Assembly: GCA_036395835.1 (NCBI GenBank)
Contig: DASWCW010000125.1
Location: 1-46,557 of the forward strand
Length of the DNA: 46,557 nt
From: AP-16 sp036395835
GTDB taxonomy: Bacteria > Pseudomonadota > Alphaproteobacteria > Rhizobiales > Xanthobacteraceae
Reading direction: 5' to 3'
Shown in pieces: positions 8,000-15,709 of the stretch. The first letter of the stretch is position 1. The number at the start of each line of letters is the position of its first letter. The notes below the pieces were generated by a model. It made no database searches, was not told where the DNA came from, and saw nothing but the letters and a program-made list of their open reading frames with translations. The position numbers and the translations under genes were made by a program.

Positions 8000-8851
8000 T
8001 TAAAATCCGTAGAGCTCGGCCGGATTGTCCACCAGGATTGCTCGGCGGGTCTTGTCGTCGGGAGCCCAGTCCAGCAGCAGGTCGAGCAAATCGGCTTCGT
8101 CGGGCGGATGCTGCTCGGAAGGGTGGGGCCAATTGGTCGCCCACAGCATCCGCTCCGGCGCGGCCTCGACCAGCGCCTTGGCGAGCGCGCTCACGTCGTC
8201 ATAGCGCGGCGGTCCGGATTTCGACACGAGATAAGGTCCGGATAGCTTGACCCACACCCGTCCGCTGTCGACGAGGCGGAGCAGGCAGCGGAACGCGGGA
8301 TGGGTGACCGCAACCGGATCGGCGATCCGGCCGATATGGTCGATCACGATCCGGCCCGGCCAGTCGCGGATCTGGCGCTCGCGGTCGGGCAGCAGCCTTC
8401 CGTCCATTTGCAATTGCGCGTGCCAGCCGACCGACTGCGCGCGTTTGACCACCGCGTCGGCGATATCCCAGGAAATGGCGCCGCCGGGCAGCATGTGCAG
8501 CCGCGCCGCGCGCATGCCGGCCCCGTCGAGGCGCCGAAGTTCGGCTTCGCCGACCTGGTCGTCCACCACGGCGACGCCGCGCGCGTTGTTGCCGAGCGCG
8601 GCCATGCCGTCGAGCGTGCAGCTATTGTCCTTGCCGTAGGCGGTCGGCTGCACCACGACGGTGCGGGTGATGCCGAGGCGGCGCTGCAGCGCCCGGTAGG
8701 TCGCAACCGATCCGTCCTCTGGTGGCGCCGAAGCGGCGGTCGGCGCCAGCGGATATTTCTTGTCGTAGAAATGCATGTGGGTGTCGCAGGCGCCGTCCGG
8801 CGCCTCGAGCTTCGGCGCCGATTTTGCGGAAGCGGTTTCCAGCGTGCTCAT
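8000..8851 (-). CDS. amidohydrolase 2 family protein (LigI/TIM-barrel hydrolase-like)
   Basis: The 283-residue TIM-barrel metal-dependent hydrolase has the metal motif DTHMHF (23-28), a VVVQPTAYGKDN strand, VIDHIGR and WATNWPHP near the C-terminus, all typical of the amidohydrolase-2 subgroup that includes 2-pyrone-4,6-dicarboxylate lactonase (LigI). The family opens lactone rings or decarboxylates ring-cleavage products. The ATG at 8851 lies ten bases after GGAGGAG. It is 43 bases downstream of the SDR gene and probably cotranscribed with it. The substrate is unknown; a cyclic ester or lactone from aromatic catabolism fits the neighbourhood. Confidence 0.85.
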   Translation of the reverse strand: MSTLETASAKSAPKLEAPDGACDTHMHFYDKKYPLAPTAASAPPEDGSVATYRALQRRLGITRTVVVQPTAYGKDNSCTLDGMAALGNNARGVAVVDDQVGEAELRRLDGAGMRAARLHMLPGGAISWDIADAVVKRAQSVGWHAQLQMDGRLLPDRERQIRDWPGRIVIDHIGRIADPVAVTHPAFRCLLRLVDSGRVWVKLSGPYLVSKSGPPRYDDVSALAKALVEAAPERMLWATNWPHPSEQHPPDEADLLDLLLDWAPDDKTRRAILVDNPAELYGF

Positions 8852-8894
8852 CGCAGTGCGCTCCTCCAAACTCACAATCACCGTTGCGGCTTCG

Positions 8895-9656
8895 TCATTG
8901 CGCGGTCATGCCGCCGTCCAGCGTGAGGATCGTGCCGGTGGCGAACCGGCTCTCGTCGCTGGCGAGGAACAGGATGCCGGCCGCGATCTCCTCCGGGGTG
9001 CCGAGTCGTCCGAGCAATTGCCGCGCCGCGAGCGCCTTGCGCACGGCATCCGGATCGGCGCTCTTGCCGAGAATCTCGTCGAAATACGGCGTGTCGATGG
9101 TGCCCGGCGCCACCGCGTTGCAGCGGATACCGTCGCCGACGTGGTCGATGGCGATGGCGCGGGTCAGCGCCGCCACCGCCCCCTTGGAGGCGCAATAGGC
9201 GGCGCGATTGGCGATGCCCACCGCGGCGACGACAGACGCGGTGTTGACGATGGTGCCGCCGCCGTTGCGCTTCATCGCCGGGATCGCATATTTGCTGCAC
9301 AGGAACACGCCGCGCACATTGACCGCGATGAGCGCATCCCAGGCGTCCGGCTCGGTCTCCACCACCGATCCGGCAATGCCGTAACCGGCGTTGTTGACGA
9401 GCACGTCGAGTCGGCCGAATTTTTGCAGCGTGCGTTCGATCATGCGCTCGACCGCGGCGGCGTTCGCGACGTCGACCTCGACGGCGATCGCCTCGGCGCC
9501 CTTGCGGGCGCATTCCTCGGCGACGGCCTGCGCGCTCGCCACCCGCTTGTCGGCGATGGCGAGCCGCGCGCCTTCCTGGGCAAACAGCAGCGCGCTTGCC
9601 CGGCCGATGCCGGAACCGCCGCCGGTGATGATGCAAACCTTGCCCTTCAGCCGCAT
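8895..9656 (-). CDS. short-chain dehydrogenase/reductase
   Basis: The 253-residue classical SDR has the cofactor motif TGGGSGIG (11-18), NNAG (88-91) and the catalytic residues Ser141, Tyr154 and Lys158 in YCASK. Asp36 at the end of beta-2 (IADKR) suggests a preference for NAD(H). It should oxidise or reduce an alcohol/ketone. The ATG at 9656 follows GAGG and starts 8 bases after the MaoC gene stops, so translation is probably coupled. The exact substrate cannot be read from sequence. Confidence 0.92.
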   Translation of the reverse strand: MRLKGKVCIITGGGSGIGRASALLFAQEGARLAIADKRVASAQAVAEECARKGAEAIAVEVDVANAAAVERMIERTLQKFGRLDVLVNNAGYGIAGSVVETEPDAWDALIAVNVRGVFLCSKYAIPAMKRNGGGTIVNTASVVAAVGIANRAAYCASKGAVAALTRAIAIDHVGDGIRCNAVAPGTIDTPYFDEILGKSADPDAVRKALAARQLLGRLGTPEEIAAGILFLASDESRFATGTILTLDGGMTAQ

Positions 9657-9664
9657 TTTGAACC

Positions 9665-10102
9665 TCAGGCGTTCTTGACCCAGCGCAGCACGTGGCGCGC
9701 GACCGTCACCAGGTCGCCGTTCTGATTGACCACTCGAATGTCGGCGAGCGACTGGCGCTTCTGCGCGTCGATCTCGGCGATCGTGTAGGTGAGCGTGACG
9801 GTGTCGCCGATGAACACCGGCGCGAGAAACCGCACCTTGTCGTAGCCGAGCGAGACCGGCGTCTCGTCGAGCACGGTGCCTTGGCATTTGTCGATCATCA
9901 TGGTCGAGCAGGTCGACATGTAGCCGACGATCAGCGCGCCGTGCGCGATGCGTTTTCCGTATTTCGAGCGCGCCATGTACTGCTCGTTGACGTGATTGAC
10001 GGAAAAATCGCCGGTGATGCCGGCGAACAGATAGATGTCGGTCTCCCCGACGGTCTTTGCGAAGCTGACCTGGTCGCCGACCTTCACGTAGAACTTCTGC
10101 AT
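9665..10102 (-). CDS. MaoC-like hot-dog dehydratase
   Basis: The 145-residue single hot-dog fold protein has the (R)-specific hydratase motif AGITGDFSVNHVNE (27-40) with the catalytic Asp32 and His37 pair, and the RIAHGALIVGYMS helix following. Members hydrate or dehydrate acyl-CoA thioesters or act in related steps. The ATG at 10102 follows a GGGGGC stretch. It is the first gene of a tight minus-strand unit MaoC-SDR-amidohydrolase-binding protein, which suggests a small catabolic pathway with its own receptor. Confidence 0.9.
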   Translation of the reverse strand: MQKFYVKVGDQVSFAKTVGETDIYLFAGITGDFSVNHVNEQYMARSKYGKRIAHGALIVGYMSTCSTMMIDKCQGTVLDETPVSLGYDKVRFLAPVFIGDTVTLTYTIAEIDAQKRQSLADIRVVNQNGDLVTVARHVLRWVKNA

Positions 10103-10288
10103 TGAGCCCCCAATCAAGCCGGCGAACCTTTGGCGATGACCGCGCCGCTCAAGTGAGTGGCGGCCGCATCACATCAACTCTTCCATTCGGATTGTCCGAC
10201 GAAGCCAATCGCGGAAGGAATCGTCACGGAAAGACGAGGAAAACGCCCGCAGCTCGGCGAGGAAAACAATTCGGCGCTCGCGCAAAGC

Positions 10289-10648
10289 TCACGCCGGCTG
10301 CAGCGTGCCGTTCGGGCTGGCCTGATCGACGGTCGTGGGCAAATGCTCGGCCAAGAGCTTCAGCACGGCATCTACGGGAAGGCCGAAGTGCTGGGCCAAC
10401 TGCTGAACCTGCTGATTTCCGAGCGCGGAACGGATCTGGTCGGCGGTGACCGGCAAGTTCGTGCCATTGCCGAGCCATGACTGCACCTGCTCGTTGAGGC
10501 CGCCCTGCTGAAGCTTGTCAACGAGGCCCTGCAAGTCGCCGAGATTGGTTTTCGCCAAGACGGCAGAGATCAGGGCAGGCGCTTCCGCCGCTACGACTTG
10601 CCCGACGACGCCCTTGAGCGCGCTACCTATGTTATCGAAAAGCCCCAT
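10289..10648 (-). CDS. YidB/DUF937-like protein
   Basis: The 119-residue protein starts MGLFDNIGSALKGVVG and contains GGLNEQVQSWLGNGTNLPVTADQI and a QVQQLAQHFGLPVDAVLKLLAEHLP helix pair, the signature of the YidB (DUF937) family, whose function is unknown. Homologues typically share the pattern of a helical region followed by the LG-G-N-PV motif. The ATG at 10648 has a strong GGAGGT site. It follows the PsiF gene by 14 bases, so the two are very probably one operon. Confidence 0.9.
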   Translation of the reverse strand: MGLFDNIGSALKGVVGQVVAAEAPALISAVLAKTNLGDLQGLVDKLQQGGLNEQVQSWLGNGTNLPVTADQIRSALGNQQVQQLAQHFGLPVDAVLKLLAEHLPTTVDQASPNGTLQPA

Positions 10649-10662
10649 TGCACGACCTCCTA

Positions 10663-11106
10663 TTACATGCCTTCCGCCTTCTTGCGCTTGTTGCACTCGC
10701 TCCAATACTTCGGCCAAGTCATTCCTTGCGGGATTTTTCCCGCAGCCTTGTCGGCCTTCCAATCTTTGCCGCATGCGCGCTCGCGAGCGATCATGGCTTC
10801 ACGGCCGCCGGTCGCCTTCGCCGAGGTCGACTTCGGTGTGGCGGGCTTGGCGGTCGTCGTAGCCGGTTTCGCCGGAGCGGCAGCGGCCGGCGCCTGACCG
10901 GGAACCGCGGGTTGGGCGGCGGCGGGCACATGGCACCCGGCCACGTAATCTTTCTCGGTCTTGCCGGTTGCCTTCCTGCCGCCGGCCGCCTTCCATTCGT
11001 CGCGGCATTGTTTTTCGGTCTTCTGCTGAGCCCCCGCTGGGACGGACAATGTCACGAGGCCAACGGCAACTGCAGAAGACATTGCGGCAATAAAGTACTT
11101 TCTCAT
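10663..11106 (-). CDS. PsiF-repeat exported protein
   Basis: The 147-residue protein has a signal peptide (1-26, ending PAGA-QQ). It carries two Cys-containing segments, KQCRDEWKAA (near 33-42) and RACGKDWKADKAAGK (C-terminal), each followed by a second Cys (AGCH and SEC), separated by an Ala/Pro/Lys-rich linker. This matches the psiF repeat found in phosphate-starvation-induced PsiF and in small exported rhizobial proteins. Function is unknown; the four Cys suggest disulfides in the periplasm. The ATG at 11106 follows AGGAG. Cotranscription with the YidB-like gene is likely. Confidence 0.85.
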   Translation of the reverse strand: MRKYFIAAMSSAVAVGLVTLSVPAGAQQKTEKQCRDEWKAAGGRKATGKTEKDYVAGCHVPAAAQPAVPGQAPAAAAPAKPATTTAKPATPKSTSAKATGGREAMIARERACGKDWKADKAAGKIPQGMTWPKYWSECNKRKKAEGM

Positions 11107-11264
11107 TTCGCATTCTCCTGCTTAGCGGATCGTGGCATCACGATGCTTATCTGGAAGCTTCTAGATCGCTGGGCGGCGTGGCCAAGCTTCCGAAGCGCAT
11201 ATCGCGCGTTCATCTGCGCGAGTGATGCGCCCGGGACGACGGCAAGGCCGGTCGGTCGCGCCCG

Positions 11265-11582
11265 TCACTTCTGCTTGGCAATGATCATGTCCTTGATCTT
11301 GTCGTAGGTCGCCTGCGGAACGCCGACCTTATCGGACATGATGTCGTCTTTTCCCTTGAATGGGCGCCCCTTGATGATCCTGTCTGCGTACACGTCACCG
11401 ATCCCCGGAAGTGTCATCAACTCCTTCTTCGAAGCCTTGTTGATGTCGATTTGCTTGGCCGTCGAAGCGGGCGCCGTGGCGGCGGGCTTCGGGGCTGTGC
11501 CGGGGGCGGCGGTCTGTGCGAGCAGGGGGGAAGCAGCGATCAAACCAAATGCAACCAGGATTGCGAACGCGAGATGTTTCAC
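11265..11582 (-). CDS. exported helix-hairpin-helix (ComEA-like) protein
   Basis: The 105-residue protein has a signal peptide (1-22, ending LLAQ) and an Ala/Pro-rich linker, then a HhH domain: IDINKASKKELMTLPGIGDVYADRIIKGRPFKGKDDI. The INKAS-x-x-EL-LPGIG pattern is that of ComEA-type non-specific DNA-binding domains, although many stand-alone copies have no known role in transformation. A GTG start at 11582 is used, preceded by AAGG. No other competence genes are present in the window. Confidence 0.88.
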   Translation of the reverse strand: MKHLAFAILVAFGLIAASPLLAQTAAPGTAPKPAATAPASTAKQIDINKASKKELMTLPGIGDVYADRIIKGRPFKGKDDIMSDKVGVPQATYDKIKDMIIAKQK

Positions 11583-11666
11583 GGGTGCCTACCTTGACGT
11601 TTCGGGACCATGTACTTGACCACGCCTCCAATTCGAGCGCAAAGGAAATCTCGCAATTTGCTGGCA

Positions 11667-12872
11667 TCAAGCCTCGTCGAGCCGCACCACGCCGTCGCGG
11701 GCGAGCCCGTCGATCTCGGCCGGGCCGAACCCGAGCTCGGCGAGGATCTCCCGCGTCTGCGCACCGAGCCGCTGCGGGGGGAGGCGGATCTCGGCCGCCT
11801 GGCCGTCGTAATGCACCGGATGATTGACCAGCGTGATCGGCGCCCGGGTCTCGCCTCCGCCGGGAAGCGTCACGAGCGCCTGCATGTGCTTGACCTGCGG
11901 GTCCTCGATGATCTCGGCATAGGTCTGCACCGGCGCGTGCCAGATGTTCGCCTGCTCGAGACGCGGCACCCAGGCTTCGGTCGGCTTCTTTTCGAGCGCG
12001 GCGGCGATCAGCGCGCTGATCTCGTCCTGCCGGGTCCACGCGTCTCGTTCCGAGAACGACGCCAGCCGCGGCGCGCCGATCGCTTCGCCCAGCACTCCCA
12101 ACGGGCAAAGCGACACCGCGAGATAGCCGTTCGCCGTGGCATAGACCCCGTAGGGAGCCGCATAGTACCAGCCCGCCACGTGCGGGCGCGCATACACGTC
12201 GGCCGGCTTCGCTGCGGCATTGAGCCAGGCGGTCAGCGATTCGGCCTGCAGATCGAGCGCCGCCTGCATCAGGCTCGCATCGACCCGGCAGCCCTTGCCG
12301 GTGCGCTCGCGGCGCAGCAGCGCCGCCAGGACGCCCATGGCCAACAGCGCCCCGCCGTGGTGATCGACCGCCGACACGCCGATCGGACGCGGACCCGTCG
12401 CCGGCTGTCCGGTGATCGCCATCAGGCCGAACAGCGCCTGCGCCAGCAGATCCTGGCCGGGCCGCTCGGCATAAGGCCCGTCCGGCCCGTAGCCCGACGC
12501 CGAGGCATAGATCAGAGCCGGCTTGCGCTTTTGCAGCGCCGTATATCCGAACCCGAGCTTGTCCATCACGCCGGGACGGAAATTCTCCGCGACGACGTCG
12601 GCACCGTCGACGAGCTTCAGCGCAATCTCCTTGCCGTTGGGCGCTTTCAGATCGAGCGCGATGCTGCGCTTGTTGCGATTGGTGCACAGATGCAGCATCC
12701 CTTGGCCGTCATGCCAGATGTCGCCGCTCGACCAGTGGCGCTGCCACGCGCCCTCGGCGGACTCGATCGCGATCACGTCGGCGCCGAGATCCGCCAGCGC
12801 CTGGATACCCATCGGACCGAACAGGAAATGGTTGAAGCTGACGACGCGAATTCCTTGCAGCAGGTCGAGCAT
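11667..12872 (-). CDS. CoA-transferase family III (CaiB/BaiF)
   Basis: The 401-residue class III CoA-transferase moves CoA between carboxylic acids through an enzyme-bound aspartyl thioester. It shows GIRVVSFNHFLFGPM at the N-terminus, RNKRSIALDLKAPNGKE, the ENFRPGVMDKLGFGY segment and a GVSAVDHHGGALLAMGVLAAL segment that leads into the RTGKGCRVDASL strand, all diagnostic. The ATG at 12872 follows AGGAG. Neighbours include an enoyl-CoA hydratase upstream on the same strand, separated by a 260-base repeat region, so they may act in the same acyl-CoA pathway without being one transcript. Donor and acceptor acids are unknown. Confidence 0.92.
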   Translation of the reverse strand: MLDLLQGIRVVSFNHFLFGPMGIQALADLGADVIAIESAEGAWQRHWSSGDIWHDGQGMLHLCTNRNKRSIALDLKAPNGKEIALKLVDGADVVAENFRPGVMDKLGFGYTALQKRKPALIYASASGYGPDGPYAERPGQDLLAQALFGLMAITGQPATGPRPIGVSAVDHHGGALLAMGVLAALLRRERTGKGCRVDASLMQAALDLQAESLTAWLNAAAKPADVYARPHVAGWYYAAPYGVYATANGYLAVSLCPLGVLGEAIGAPRLASFSERDAWTRQDEISALIAAALEKKPTEAWVPRLEQANIWHAPVQTYAEIIEDPQVKHMQALVTLPGGGETRAPITLVNHPVHYDGQAAEIRLPPQRLGAQTREILAELGFGPAEIDGLARDGVVRLDEA

Positions 12873-12987
12873 GCGGGCTCCTGGGAGGGGAGGCCACACT
12901 ATGCGATGGGCGCGGCGGATCGCAAATGCACCGCGAACGCCACGGCGGGACAATTGCAGTTGGCTCTGGGTGAGCCGCCATCGGCTC

Positions 12988-13110
12988 CCTCCCCCTTGTG
13001 GGGGGAGGGATGGGGAGGGGGTTGCTTGTTTGATTGCGCGGGCCGGATACCCCCCTCCCGGCTCGCGCGCTTAGACACGCGCGAGTCGACCTCCCCCACA
13101 AGGGGGGAGG
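12988..13110. repeat. palindromic intergenic element (C/G-tract arms)
   Basis: Two near-complementary 21-base arms, CCTCCCCCTTGTGGGGGGAGG (12988-13008, given as 20 plus final G) and its counterpart with ACAA in the centre (13090-13110), each a hairpin by itself, flank an inner perfect 8-bp inverted repeat CTCGCGCG/CGCGCGAG (13062-13069, 13078-13085). Elements of this look are dispersed in genomes of Bradyrhizobium relatives. Confidence 0.65.
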
Positions 13111-13134
13111 TAACCGGAGCAAGCTGTCAGCGCG

Positions 13135-13914
13135 TCACCGATGCTGAAACCGCGGGGTCTCTTTGGCGAAAAACGCGCGGACGCCCTCGGCGCAATCTTC
13201 CGTGCGAAATGCGCGCCCGCTCAGCGCCAGGGTTGCCTCGACGGCCTCGCGCTCCGTCCGATCGAACGCCATGCCGATCGACTGCTTGCACAATTCGAGC
13301 GCTACGCCCGGGCGGGCGGCGAGCTCGCGCGCCATCGCCAGCGCGGTTTTGACCGCCTCTCCGGACGCCACCACGCGGTCGACGAGGCCCCATTCCAGCG
13401 CCGTCTCGACCGGCACCGGCTCGCCGAAGAACATCATCTGCTTGGCGCGGCCTTCGCCGATGCGGCGGGTGACCCGGATGGTGCCGCCGCTGCCGGGGAA
13501 TACGCCGAGCTTGATCTCGGGCAGCGCTACCCTGCCGCCCGCCTCGGCCACGATGAGGTCGCAGCACACCGCAAGCTCGAGCCCGCCGCCGAAGGCGAGC
13601 CCGTTGAGCGCGGCAATCGTCGGTTTGGAAAATTCGGCGACGCGGCTGTAAGCCGCGTTCTCCGGCGCAAGCTTCTTGGGCACGACCGCGTCCGCAACTT
13701 CGGGAAACTCCTTGATGTCGGAGCCGGCGCAGAACGCTCGCTCGCCCGAGCCGGTCAGCACCATGACGCGAACGGCGGGATCCGCCGCGAGCCGGCTCAC
13801 CAGCGCGTCGAGTTCGCGGGTCATCTGCAGCGTCACGACGTTGAGCGGCGGATTGTGCAGCGTGACGAGGACGACGCCGTCCTCGTGCGTCGATTCGACG
13901 AATTGGGTAGCCAT
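13135..13914 (-). CDS. enoyl-CoA hydratase/isomerase
   Basis: The 259-residue crotonase-fold enzyme keeps the oxyanion-hole segments FCAGSDIKEF (61-70) and AFGGGLELA (107-115) and both catalytic glutamates expected for hydratase activity (Glu113 in GGGLE and Glu133 in LPEIKLG). It should add water across 2-enoyl-CoA in beta-oxidation or a related pathway. The ATG at 13914 is chosen because homologues start near here; AGGAGG lies 13 bases upstream, which is slightly long. A putative start further upstream gives an implausible Arg/Cys-rich extension. The gene is divergent from the TRAP operon. Confidence 0.92.
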   Translation of the reverse strand: MATQFVESTHEDGVVLVTLHNPPLNVVTLQMTRELDALVSRLAADPAVRVMVLTGSGERAFCAGSDIKEFPEVADAVVPKKLAPENAAYSRVAEFSKPTIAALNGLAFGGGLELAVCCDLIVAEAGGRVALPEIKLGVFPGSGGTIRVTRRIGEGRAKQMMFFGEPVPVETALEWGLVDRVVASGEAVKTALAMARELAARPGVALELCKQSIGMAFDRTEREAVEATLALSGRAFRTEDCAEGVRAFFAKETPRFQHR

Positions 13915-14087
13915 CGAACTCGCTCGCCTCCTGGCCGTGAAACCGGGTCTGCATCGATCATGTACCGGGCCGCAACGGTTGGAAAGCACGGGTTCGCTTG
14001 ACACCCGAGAACGGGCGCGCTGATCATGGCCGCAACACAAGACGTGCCGGCATTGTCCGCGCCGGCCGCAACCACGCGGGAGGAATC

Positions 14088-15098
14088 ATGCATTCGCTCA
14101 GGTCTTTACCGCGCGCCATCGCCATCGCCGCGGCGCTGCTGGCGACGGCTGCCGTCTCCAATGAATCTTCCGCGCAGCAGCGGAAATTCAGCTTCGGGTA
14201 CGATCAGCCGCACACCACCGGCTATGGCATCGCGGCGGATATTTTCAACGCCAAGCTCATGGAGCTCAGCGGCGGCAAGTTCGGCATCGACCAGTTCCCG
14301 GGCGCCTCGCTCGGCCAGGAGCCGGTGATGCTCCAGAAGCTTCGCTCCGGCGACATCGATTTCATCATTACTTCTTCCGCCAATGCCTCCACCGTCGCGC
14401 CGGAATCCGGGGTGATGTCGCTGCATTTCCTGTTCCGCGACGAGGCGCATTTGCGCAAATCGATCGCCGATCCGGGCGTGATCGCCGCGGTCAAGACCAT
14501 GATCGCCGCATCCGTGCAGGGGGCGCATGTGCTCTGCGTCGAAACGCTCGGCTTTCGCAACGTCTATTCCAAGAGCGAGTACCACAAGGTCGACGACCTC
14601 AAGGGCGTCAAGATCCGCGTCCAGGCGACCAAGACCGAGGACACGCATTTCCCGGCATATGGCGCGCAAACCGTGCACATGCCGTTCGGCGAGGTCTACA
14701 CCTCGCTGCAGACCGGCGTGGTCCAGGCCGCCGAGAACGGCGTCAACGTCTATTTTTCCAACAAGCACTACGAAGTCGCGCCGATCATGTCGATGACCGA
14801 GCACGAGGCCAACAACGGCTTCATCTGGGTGAGCGACAAGACCTGGAGCGGCTTCTCCGACGAGGAGAAGCGCTGGGTGCAGGCGGCGGCCGACGAGGTC
14901 GCGCGGGTGCAGCCCGACAAGGCGCTGCAGCTCGAGAAGGATTCCGCCGGCAGGCTCGAGAAGCTCGGCGTCAAGATCGTGCGCGACGTCGACAAGTCCG
15001 GGTTCATGTCCGCCGCCAAGCCGATCCAGGACCAGCTGGCCAAGGAGCTCGGCCCGCACGCCATCAAGATCATGGGGCTGATCCGGGCCGTGCAATAG
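14088..15098 (+). CDS. dctP: TRAP transporter solute-binding protein (DctP family)
   Basis: The 336-residue periplasmic receptor has a signal peptide (1-29, ending SSAQ) and the DctP hallmarks: FGIDQFPGASLGQEPVMLQKLRSGDID, a VDDLKGVKIRVQ segment containing the conserved carboxylate-binding Arg, and FGEVYTSLQTGVVQAAENG. It captures a carboxylate-type ligand and passes it to the DctQM permease, driven by an ion gradient. The ATG at 14088 follows GGGAGGAATC. The first gene of a dctPQM operon; a hairpin in the 77-base gap before dctQ may make it the most abundant product. Ligand unknown. Confidence 0.93.
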   Translation: MHSLRSLPRAIAIAAALLATAAVSNESSAQQRKFSFGYDQPHTTGYGIAADIFNAKLMELSGGKFGIDQFPGASLGQEPVMLQKLRSGDIDFIITSSANASTVAPESGVMSLHFLFRDEAHLRKSIADPGVIAAVKTMIAASVQGAHVLCVETLGFRNVYSKSEYHKVDDLKGVKIRVQATKTEDTHFPAYGAQTVHMPFGEVYTSLQTGVVQAAENGVNVYFSNKHYEVAPIMSMTEHEANNGFIWVSDKTWSGFSDEEKRWVQAAADEVARVQPDKALQLEKDSAGRLEKLGVKIVRDVDKSGFMSAAKPIQDQLAKELGPHAIKIMGLIRAVQ

Positions 15099-15105
15099 CC
15101 AAGCC

Positions 15106-15128
15106 GCGGCGCCGGCGATCGGCGCCGC
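15106..15128 (+). promoter_or_regulatory. intercistronic stem-loop between dctP and dctQ
   Basis: A perfect 9-bp inverted repeat (GCGGCGCCG / CGGCGCCGC) with a 5-base loop lies 7 bases after the dctP stop. Only a weak T-stretch (CTTTTCC) follows. Such a structure can protect the upstream mRNA or attenuate read-through, giving more receptor than permease. Confidence 0.6.
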
Positions 15129-15175
15129 AGCCCCGCCTTTTCCGAATTCTTTGCTCGCAACCTCGGAGCTGTTCG

Positions 15176-15709
15176 ATGTCCTTGGTGTCGTCGCGCGAGC
15201 GACATCTCAAATGGCGCACGCTTGATCCGCTCGAGGCCGTGCTCTACCTCGGTTGCGGCGCCTCGATCATCGGGTTTTCGGTCTCGGTGCTGCTCGACGT
15301 CGTGACCCGCCAGATCGGGCATCCCTGGCTGTGGCTGCAGCAGCTCACCACCGGGTGCTTCGTCTACGGCATTTTCATCGGCATGGCGCTCGCGGCGCGG
15401 CGCAACGAGCACATGTACCTTTCCGAGATCGTGCAGAAGCTGCAGGGAACCAACCGCAGCGCCATCGAAGTATTCGCGAGAATCGTGGTGCTCGCGGTGG
15501 CGGCGTGCCTGGTCGTGTTCGGCTGGCAGAATTTTCTGCTGGATCTGGGCAGCTATCGCATGCCCTCGCTGATCCCGCTCGGCTATTACACGATCGTCGT
15601 GCCGGTTTCCGGGGCGTTGATCGGATTGTTCCAGATCGAGCAGCTCGTCAATGGCCTGCGCAACGGTTTCGACCGGCACGAAGGGCTCGCCCCCGAGGGC
15701 ATCCTGTGA
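15176..15709 (+). CDS. dctQ: TRAP transporter small permease (DctQ family)
   Basis: The 177-residue inner-membrane protein has four predicted helices (near residues 20-42, 57-75, 98-118 and 135-155) and the family signature DVVTRQIGHPWLWLQQLTTGCFVYGIFIGMALAARRNEHM, in which Arg-rich and EH motifs are conserved. It forms the small subunit of the TRAP permease with DctM. Its stop TGA overlaps the GTG start of dctM. Confidence 0.92.
   Translation: MSLVSSRERHLKWRTLDPLEAVLYLGCGASIIGFSVSVLLDVVTRQIGHPWLWLQQLTTGCFVYGIFIGMALAARRNEHMYLSEIVQKLQGTNRSAIEVFARIVVLAVAACLVVFGWQNFLLDLGSYRMPSLIPLGYYTIVVPVSGALIGLFQIEQLVNGLRNGFDRHEGLAPEGIL

Noticed and set aside
15253..15708. An N-terminal extension of the DctM frame into dctQ
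   Set aside because: It only reads dctQ in another frame; DctM homologues start at the GTG overlapping the dctQ stop.
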